A stretch of DNA of 64,000 bases from assembly GCA_947652115.1 (NCBI GenBank), contig OX393565.1, positions 8,469,470 to 8,533,469 on the forward strand, read 5' to 3'. Positions 37,701 to 47,923 of this stretch are shown here, in pieces. The translations under genes and the position numbers were made by a program. Position 1 is the first letter of the stretch. The number at the start of each line of letters is the position of its first letter. The stretch comes from Blastomussa wellsi. Its lineage: Eukaryota; Cnidaria; Anthozoa; Scleractinia; Plerogyridae. The notes beneath the pieces were generated by a model that did no database searches, was not told the DNA's origin, and worked only from the letters and a program-made list of their open reading frames with translations.

Positions 37701-40700
37701 AACCGTAAAAGCCACTACCCCATTGAGACCCTCCCGTAAGGAAATTCTCACAGAAACGTCCCAGTGTCTTACTTGAAATGTTCATCTTCCGCAATGTCCA
37801 TAAGTGCCTCAAGCAGTCTGGTTTTACCGATTCCCCCTTCTCCTTCGATCACTACAACTCTCCTGTTCCCACTCGTGCGAGTGTCGTCACATTTTATTGC
37901 GTGTAGAAGTCCCCTCATGTCGTCTATCTCTCTTCCTCTTCCTGTAAGTTTTGAAAATAAACCTTTCTATTACGTAATTTCCTAGAATATTTTATAACAT
38001 TTTCCAGCGTTTCACAACTTTCAACAGTACTTTCATAATTAAAAAGCAATTTAAATTACAAATCAAAACTTCAACAGGACTTTTAATATTTTATTCTTGA
38101 AAAACTAAAATACGAAACAAATTTTTGACAAATGCCGGCCTGTTTAAGGTGGAAACTGATTTGGGGATGGGGGAACTTCGAGCTTTATGTCTTAAAAAGG
38201 AAAACATTTTGTTGCTTGCAGATTTATAGAAACATGCGTGAATGGGAAAACTGGAAAACTGTGGAAACATCTATCGCACATATATCTATCACATGTAGAG
38301 TATTCTCTTCACAAATTTTCAGTTTTCTAACCAACTCTGTGAGTACGCAATGTACGCGTAAAACGTATGCTATTTTCTTGAAATATCATAATTTGTGGTA
38401 AAAAATACTTACCGAGAATGGGATAGTCATACTCCTCTTCTTCAATCTCTCGGCTGTAGAAATGAACAGGTTGAGTGCAGTCATAAAAATTAATAGTTCT
38501 TTTAATACTTTAATTAGCTATACTGTTGGCTATTTAAATAAACGTTTTGTGACGAAATTGTTTTTTGGGTGAGGGGATGATTTTCACTCGGGTGTGTTTT
38601 TGTTTTCCATCATTATACTAGGCTTATTGGTTTTAAAAACTCTCGCACCTTCTCAACTAATCCGGCAGGAGAAAAACAACAAAACTCAGTGAGCATTAAC
38701 TCCAGGCGCGGATCTATGCCAGTTTAGCGGTCAGAATTTTCATAATAAATAAATGTATATATTTTTAATAAAAGTAAACTGCGAGGTTTCACCCAAGAAG
38801 AATGAAACTAGTAAAGGGGAACCCAGTAAAGGGGACTTTAGGAAGTTAGAATCAAAAAACTTTTCGGGGCGAACATGCCCCCAGACTAACCTAGGGGCTT
38901 GCGCCTTTGGCTCTCATTTTGTAATAAATCGGTCATCATTTATCCTAGATCCGCGCCTGAACTCGCTCACACACTTTTTCCACGCTACTGCCGCTACATG
39001 GCACTATTCAGGTAATTCCTTGTAGTTTTAATTGGTTCACTGGATTTCCTGTGTCGTTTGTGAATGATCAAAGGGATAGCATTGGTTTCGGTCTTGCGAC
39101 ACTCAATCGAAAATCACGCTGATGATAATGATCGAGAAACTCTTTTTAAAGTAGCGATCGTGCGATTTGACTCACTCGTGGTGTTTATTGTATTCCCGCA
39201 CCGTTCCTGGCTCAGCGATACCTTTCAGCTTTATAAAAGGCAACGTGACGAAATCCTCTTTCTTTAATTTAGATTTCCCTGATTTGAAAGTATCGTCATC
39301 ACACGACAGAACCCCAGGATAGTTCACCATCAGCCGGGCCGCCATATTGACTTTTCGGCCGATCACTGTTAAATGTACAGAACAGAAACATTTAATTTTA
39401 CTTAAAGCAGTCTAATAGTATTGGATTAGGTCAGTACCGTTTCCTCGGATTGGGTTTTGTCTAGATTGCGAATTAGGCAATATATGTAAGAGAAATTGTT
39501 TAGCAATAAATACATGTATAAATTCCATATTCCACCGCATAGCCTCCATTGCAAACTAAGTTTAGTTTAGTATTGGGAATACAAACAAAAAGAAATTGAA
39601 AAACCAAAACAACTACAAAACGATCTTTTTCAAATAACTCTACCATGTCTATCAATGCAAAGAAAAACCGAGCGACTTGGGGCAAGTCTATTCTCGACTG
39701 TCAGGCTATGTTAATATAGCTATACATGATTAGTGTTTAGATCACTATGGTATAGTTGAGCAATTGGGGCTTTTTAGGATAATGTAACAAGATTACAAGC
39801 AAATTGCTACGAATAAACATTCATAGAGCATTGTTTCAAAGAGAGACATAAATGAGACCAGCGCCAAATATTGAGAGCTTTTCAAAATTTTCTTGTAGCG
39901 AACAAATTTCTACAAAAAAACAGAATGGAAGCAGTACAAAGTAAGTGTAGTGTACCTGTATATTCGTGTCGGTCTCTATGACCAACTACACCACAGAAGG
40001 CGCGGCCAGTTGTGACACCGATTGACTCGTTACTAAAACACAATGATAACAATTTTCAGTGTAAAAATGCTCAAGTTGCGCTCTGGAACGGATTTATAAG
40101 CCCTAAGTTGCTTTGGCTGGGTTAACAGCACGGAAATTTATATTCGGGGACGGGGCAAGGGAAAACGCTTATGAGCGGTATAAAAACATCGTTGGAAAAT
40201 AAGCTGACAGGTAGCGACGTTAAGACTATGATGAAGTATAAGTCGCTATTAAGTCACTATGATCAGACGTTTGGATTGGTATCCAGCTTGTTTTTATTTG
40301 GAGGACGATATTCTATAAGGATCAAGGCCAGCAAGTTAAAGTTGGACGGACAGGGAGTTCTAATCAGGAGAACTAATAGCTAAAGTATATTTTATCACCG
40401 GCCATTCGATTCATTTTTTCCCTCCTTTTCATTGGCCCATACCCTACCACGTGACCTACAAATAACTGCCTAGTAATAATTAACAATTATTCTATGACCC
40501 CGTGTTGGATATGAGGTGATAAATAACCAACGAGCAAGGGGCCCGATGGAGAGGGAGAGAGAGGTTGATCTTCGACTCTAATTCCACTGTCATGACGGTC
40601 GGAAGCCGATGTTGTTTGTAAACTGTAAGGATTATACCTTCGCAAAAATTGGCCGCTTCGTCTGCCACATTTATTGTACTCATTTGTAAGTTGGCCCCGC

Positions 40701-43700
40701 TGGAATTGACAAGCTTTGTCCAGATATAAGGTAACAAATTTTTCTGAATTGCTAGCCTTATTTGTGGTGATACTCTTTTTTCACTTTCTGGGGACTGCAA
40801 ATTATGGTAGTCAGTTTCGGATCTTCCCGTAAACGCTGTGTTTGTTGCATATTTACAAGCAATTTCGATTAAATGTTCCGCATCGAACTTCATGCTTCTC
40901 AGTAGAGTTTACTTGTTAGTCTCATTAATTCGCAGCCGTTTTTGGGATGTCGATCACGCAAAATGCTTTTTATATTTAACGACTAAGTCGTCTTTTGTAA
41001 GTATTTCTTCTCGCGGCGAGCAAAATTATAAACATACCATTTTCCATATTAGTTGCTTGCAATTAAATGGAGTCTGTGAACCAATCAGAAAGCTAGAAAT
41101 TCAATATCCGATTTTTAGAATTTTGTTAGCCTGCGAATACAGCCGTCCATCTTCGCTCCCCGCCCGAAGGGGCGTTCCGTCTTGCGAAACGCCCTTCGGG
41201 CCGGGAGCGAACACGGACGGCTGTATTCGCAGGCTAAATAATGGTTTGCTCATGCGCATTTCCGTCCAACAGTGATTTTGCTTTGACGTCATGTTTTGCC
41301 GCGAATAAATCTGCTTATGCGTAGTGTTGTCCAATTCAAGGCCGAAATAGCAGTTTGTTTTCTATAGTTGCGAGAGAACCTGAACGGCATGATTTGCCTC
41401 GTAGACTAGAAAAAACAGCGGGAATACAAAGAAGGAAATGTCCTTTGCCTAGCATTATCTGTAGGAAGGAGAATTGGATAAAAACTAGCTTGTATTATCG
41501 CGAATGTGAAGTCACGGTTTTGTCTGTATTACTTCATCAAGGAAGCACGTTGTTGTAAGTCCCCGAAGGTGATTGTGCAAAACAAATTCAGTGATCGAAT
41601 GATAAAACAATTACAGATTGAACTCGCTTTTCGTAAAGTATCGTGATTTGCCAGTGTCTCGCAAATAATTGATCTGCTACACACTGACAAATCACGATGT
41701 TTTGCTCAACCTCGTCCAATAATTGCTAATTGCGGGTATTATTTGCAAAACGGGTGAAAGGGGGAGTTTCTGATCAGGATTTACCGAGGTAACTGTACTG
41801 AGAACATTCAATTATAACCTGTACAAACGGTCTTATCTTTTCAAACGTCAGTGCACTAACGTGATATCCATAATCTGGTGAAGAGAGTCCAAAATTCTGT
41901 GCCCAGCCTTGAGAGCACGTGCGGAGTCATCCTCTTGCTTATCGCCCGGCAAACCAAATATCACTATAAACGTGCAGCCCTGTAGATATGGCGAAAACAA
42001 AATAGCAGTCAGCCTTTTTCTTTCAATTAGCTGACATAACAGACTGCTTCCTACGATTATTTAAGGAATTTAAAAGATCACTCAAACATTTTAATGCAAA
42101 GACATCTAAACAACTAACAAGAATTCAATTACGAATATTTTTTTGGCACTGGGATCTGTTTGAAGATATACGTAATAAACGGAATTCCTGTATCAAAAGC
42201 TAATTTCTCATCACAATATATACATACTCAGTCTGACGATATTGTCACGATGTACCGCCAAATTCTCAATACATTTAGGAGAGTGAATACATTTTTGGAA
42301 TTCCGAATAGAATTAATGGCTCAATTGAAAAAAGAAACTCTACTTACTTTGTCGAAAGAGAAGACTTTGTTCAAATTACCTGCCATTTAAAAATGTGAGA
42401 AAACACAAAAAGGTAAGGCAGTCTTAAAATGAAAATTTAATGAATTGGATGAAGTCGTTTCTAAATACCTCTTAGTGTCCGGGAACATTGGTAAATGACT
42501 TCAAAAGCCTTTTGAAGGGCCACAGAATGGGAAATTCCCTTTAGGGGCAGCACCATATTTATAAACAGCACGGAGACCTGGCGCATTTCTGATAACCATT
42601 CAAGGTCCTGACCATGATCAATCTAAAATGCAGACAAATAGATCAGTGGTGTGATTCGTGAATTAGTTATTGTCAGGGACGGCGGAGCGTATTTGAAAGT
42701 GGAGGGGGCGGGGGGGGGGGGCTGAAAACGAGCGCCAGGGACGCGAGTTTGTAGGGGGGTCTGGTCCTCCCCCAGAAAATTTTGAAATCTAGAGGCTCGG
42801 AAATGGTATTTTCAACGTTGTCTATGAGATATTTCTTAAAAAAAGACAACCTGGATAAGTGTAAAATGACAGGTACTTTTTGTGCTACAGCAATATTTTG
42901 GAAGTTTTGTAAGCTTGATACATATTTTTAAGCCTTCCGCGATATATCCCGGCTTTAGTACACTAACCTGGGTTTTTACACAGGCTCCCCGTGTGTGGAA
43001 AGGATGCGCGCAAGGAAGTACGTAACCACGAAAAGTTTCCGACAAGTTTTGCCAAGGTTGTAGCTTTAAGCAAGTAGGATCCAAGCACTTGTTTCATCTG
43101 GTTAGTGCTCTATGTATTTTACGTGTTTTCTCAAATAACTACTATACTGAGCATGAATTGAATTAACGTTAACTGAAGTATTTTGTTTCAAACAATAACC
43201 AATAACCTCATCTCGGGGGATAATCTGGTGAATCGGACTTTTTCCGTTTACGTTTTTCTTTTTTCATTATTTCTTCATACGAACCTCGTCGTAAAAAGTG
43301 GGGGACTGAAGCCCTCCCAGCCACCACCCCCCCCCCCCACCCCCGGCTCCGCCGTCCCTGATTGTGTGAGTACGTAAAATAGACTCGTTGCGGTTTAAGT
43401 TGGTTCTGGTTAATACGTTTTCAAACCATGCAGTTTGATTTATATTTTTCATTTTTTTAGACCATGACAACTGCATTAAAAATACAACTGATTGGAATAA
43501 TTGCCAACCAAAACCAAACTGAAACGACTTATTACTTATTCGATGGGATTGCAAGTTAATATTTTCGCTTTTTAGATTTCGTAGATCTTTCTTGCGATTT
43601 TCTGATTCTCTTATCCTAGCCGGCTAGTGTTAATGGGAGTTCAAATTTGACTTGTACGTTACCTTTGAAAGGACCGGTTTGGAGACATAAGCGCGCAGAT

Positions 43701-46700
43701 CCTCAATATCTTGGTCATTAAGCTTACTGTAAATGTCAGTACGATGGTCTGCAAAAAAATGAACTTGGGTCCAGTTAACGCGTGGAAAGCACAGTTGTTT
43801 GAAAGTAAAATGAAGTAACACAAACAATAACGAAATGTTTAGCTCTTTTCGTGTACTATTGAAAGAGATCTTAGTTTTTACGATTAACCGAATTGCAAAA
43901 TATCTAGGCGGTAAAAGCGCTAATGAGCCCATATATTCTCTAAAGTAATTTTTTAGTTTTCAAACCCGCGACACAGCAAAACCGTATTTGATACACTGGG
44001 CTCAAATTTCTAGGAACAGTTAATCGTGCCGTGTTCTTTAATATTCAGAATTGATATTTTGTAACTCAATCAGAAACTGAAGCGCTCGTGCCAATGAGTC
44101 AACTGTTGCAAAAAAAATGTAAAAACGAGCCGTCACTCCATTTGGCTCACCTGGGTCATGGAAACTGTCGCTTTTCAATAAGTTTCCGGTGATTTTACAT
44201 ATCTGTTCTTTCTGTTCCGACTGACCCCTCTTGCGGTAGATTCTGGGAAGTTTTAACTGAGGATAGTAACGTGATAGCAGTGAACCAACATGAGGCGCAA
44301 AGATTCTTTTAGCCACCGATGGTGTTGATACAAGAACGGCTCCTGTGGACGCCAAGCCAGACATCAGAGCCAACTGAACTCCGGTTGGGTTGACTGTGGT
44401 CACAGTGGAGGACTCTTCTTCAACTCTCGCCCCAGCTACCTGCAAGAAACCAATGCATACTCATTAAGGTGGCTCATCTCAGTTTTTCAGAACCACACCA
44501 GCCCAGCTTTAAAAGGCTACTGCTTCACTGTCTCGGGTCGGTCGGGCAAGATTTTTCACATAAATTTTCAGGGATAGCACATAAAATACTATACTTTCGA
44601 TCTAGAGATTTAAAAAATTCTATCGACTAGTTTTGCATAGATGCTCCCATATCAAAGACGTTCCTTCTATGAGAAAAATGTGAATATCAAAGACATTACT
44701 TTTGAGTTCGTAGAGAGAAATCTAGTGAAGCAAACTGGATGAAACCTTTACGAATGCCAAATGGAAAGTACATTGTTTCAATCTGCAGGAAGTCGCTGGA
44801 ATCAACGAACTAACAGATACTAAGGCGAACTTTCAAATTTTGACTGCAACATATTCAACTCGTTTTTTTTTTTTCAAAAACGCTCTCATAGAATTTTTTT
44901 AAACTTTGCAGTGTTAAGACCTACACGTATACTAGAAGGAACGTTGATTCGTTTTAAAAGTTTAGGTCTAGATTTCGAGAAAAAATGCTGATTTTCAGAA
45001 ACCATGACGTCATCGTTTCGTTGCTATGGTAACAAGGGTCCCATTGAAATCTACATTTATGGAAACATTATTCAATCTCTAGTAAATGTGCGAAAAATCC
45101 TGCCCGACCGACCCAAGACAGTGAAGCAGTCCCCTTTTAAAGCTGGGTTGGCTTGGTTCGGAAAAAACTGAGATGAGCCACCTTAATTTTAAGACGAGTT
45201 GGTCTTTTACTGCTGAGCTTACCCTGTAATGTACCCCGTCCTCCAAAAGTTCAAACAAAAACAAAGATTGGTCACAAGTCAAAAATGCCACACTTGACAA
45301 AATTATCGACCCAGGCTCCGCCCACTTCTCCGCTGCATTCACGTCATCAACCGCTGACCCTGCAAGATCGAAGTGCTTGCTGTCCTTGACTCCCACATGC
45401 GTTATTTGCATTTTGCCGACCGACAAAGCAATCTTCACTCCAAGAAGGACGCCGATGTCTGTCATGTAGCCATCACAATCCTCCTGAATAGCAATGCTGC
45501 AAATGATGGCTTTGTTGATCAAAAGAGTCAAATCTCCTGAGGTATCCTCGGACTTCCATAAGGCAAGCAGTGCATCTCCTGTGAAAAGTAACATAGCTTA
45601 GAGAAACCAAGAGCCACAACAAGACCTTTATCAAAAATCTTTTGGGCTTAGTGCATCGTGTCACTTTGTTATTCTCACAAGTCTTTGATCGACTCTGTTT
45701 TTCTTTTCATGTCATTTGAATATGAAGGTAACTTTTGTTGCTCAACAAAGCCGAGTAGTTTGTTTTTGTGGCTCTCTAAACTTGGCCTGCTCTCGTTTTA
45801 AATGAGAATCCGAAGGAGGGCGGTCACTTCGCGTGAGAGAGGACAGTGCACAATTCTACACGATTCTACACGAGAAACAACTTGTCACAATCGTGCGTCC
45901 GTATTTAGTGACTCTCGAGGTGTTACTTAATCTTGGATAGCAACAAAATGGCTTCAAATCCCTTGCAATAAAGTCCACAAAACCAAAAGAGTGAAAAGCT
46001 CATCCTATCAAAACACTTGCATTACTCACTCCACATATACAAAGTAAACAGATGATATTTTGCTTTCAGCATAATTGTGACAACCTCATCTCGTAATGTT
46101 GATACTACATGCAACTGTTCACTAATTCTCAGAAAATGCGCATTAGATGACAGGTTTTAATCAACTCAATGTCATCACTAGACTATTCAAATATTAAAGC
46201 TACCTTTTTCAGGCTTCTCGTATTTGAGACCCTTCCCAAAAACAGACAGCCTACACCTTGTGCCACATTATCCAATTGGCAATTGCGTTATGATTTTAGC
46301 CATTTATGCTGCATCCTCGGAGACCCAGGAGCAATAATGGGGGAGAGAGAAAGTCTAAACGGTCGAAAAATCGACGATATTTTTTTCGCCCGTTGAGATT
46401 TTCTCTCGCCCCACTATTGCCCCTGGGTCTCCGAGGATGTTTAGTTCGTAGGATAGAGGAATACTTCTCAAAACCGCCCTAAACAGTAACGTTAGACTTC
46501 GAGAGAATGGACAAAAGTATCTTATATTAGGAACTCAAGGAATCTTACACAGGAATGTATTGAACCCCCACACTACCTCTTGTCACGTGACTTTAGCCAC
46601 GTGGACACGAGGCAAAAACACACTGGTTGTTTGGAGAGATGATTGGCTGATCGGTCGGTCGGTCGGTCAGTTGGCGACTACAGTCTGAATCACTGGCTGA

Positions 46701-47890
46701 CAGGTTGAATGAATGGATGGATCCTTGTTAGATCACCTTGTTGAGTGTTCGCTGGTTCCTTCGTTGGAAGATTGATCGTTCCATGTTTTCAGCCTTTGGT
46801 GTATCTCCTGTTATCATTTCTTAATTTTAACTATGATTATTCAAAGTTAATTTCCTCTATGATTACCTGCAAATTTCAAGACATCGCCTCCATGTTTTAA
46901 TATATCTGAAAAGAGGAGAGTTTGGTTTCGTGAGTACAATAATGCTAGCCCGGCAAACAAATGTGCTGAGCACTGAGTTTCCTTGGTTAATAGTTCACCT
47001 ACCCTCGACTATTTTTCCCAGGTAAGTGTTGAGGGTGAAAGTTAGTTTGTCCGTGCCACACGACTCCTCAGAAGCTTTTAAACTGTATGTCTCACAAAGA
47101 GAAGTGAAACCTGCAAAAAGTAGAAACAATTAATATATATAGAGTGTTTTCACTCACGTGACATGCGACCGTATTGAACTGCTGAAAAAAAAACCGCATT
47201 TGCATAAAAATGTAGTTCGATTGGTTTGGTACACCAACGTGGCCATCGTGTCTTTGTTTTGGAACGCCAATTTGGCTGCCATGACGTTATGCGAAAACGC
47301 TCTGTACTACAGAAACCACGTGCGACAAAATTAATTTGTGTTTAGAATCACACTAGAAAAGTACAAAAATCTGAAAATGACCTTTTTAGTTTTTCTCTTT
47401 TTATTTAAAAAAAGTCAGGGGACTACAAATGGGTGGTGGGTTCTTCGTGACTTCTCTGACAGTGAGCCCTGTATTGTACCGACATTTGGTAGTCGATGAA
47501 ACAGTACAGTATCCTTGGCTTGCACGTGACGTCATGACATTTTAAAATCCAAAATTAAAGAGCCACAAAAGTTTTTATCCTCATCAGGCAGAAGAGGTGC
47601 CAATTTTATGTCTGCCTACAACTTTTCAGCTCAATAGCATGCTTCGTTTGGAAACCAGCGCATTTTGAATTTCAGAGTTATGCCGGTCCGTGACATAAAC
47701 TGATGATCGTGTTTGTCGAAAAATATATAATTATCTCGGGATTTTTAACCATTTCAGAAATAAAAGCATTAGAAAAAGTGTTTATGTAAATGATTGAATG
47801 TGCAGTACAGATAATCAGTCGCTCAGATATCCAAAGTAAGTTCCAGATGTTTACACCATTTCCCAGCCGCCATATTGGTGTACTAAAGTT

Positions 47891-47923
<33 letters not shown>

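Larger units (their letters stand above)
33056..37941 (-). other. ADCY10: ADCY10 P-loop NTPase region
   Basis: Exon 37773-37941 encodes VVVIEGEGGIGKTRLLEAL, a complete Walker A loop. Exon 33056-33257 encodes a Walker B-like strand, PCLFTVDNAQFID, followed by VLSLRPF. This is the AAA/STAND-type module that follows the cyclase domains in sAC; its function is not well defined. The large intron between 36473 and 33614 contains the assembly gap, so a small missing exon cannot be wholly excluded, although the phases join cleanly without one. Confidence 0.8.
40404..41737. mobile_element. Large dispersed repeat, long copy, with nested insertion
   Basis: The outer parts match the short copy at 4733-4995. 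The long copy adds about 1 kb, including a 133-residue minus-strand frame and the foldback at 41126-41237. It occupies most of the ADCY10 intron 40033-41860. Confidence 0.65.
39176..42622 (-). other. ADCY10: ADCY10 C2 cyclase domain exons
   Basis: The segments LSEMRQVSVLFINMVL, GNLNKVFSFDK (a 32-bp microexon at 42349-42380), GCTFIVIFGLPGDK, IGVTTGRAFCGVVGHRD and YTVIGRKVNMAARLM follow the C2 layout of the family. The VNxAAR motif is intact. The intron between exons 10 and 11 (40033-41860) carries a large repeat. Confidence 0.85.

Noticed and set aside
39199..39202. Alternative ADCY10 donor at ACG|GTGCGG
   Set aside because: It would join out of phase to the next exon and give a stop; the donor GA|GTGAGT at 39176 keeps the frame.
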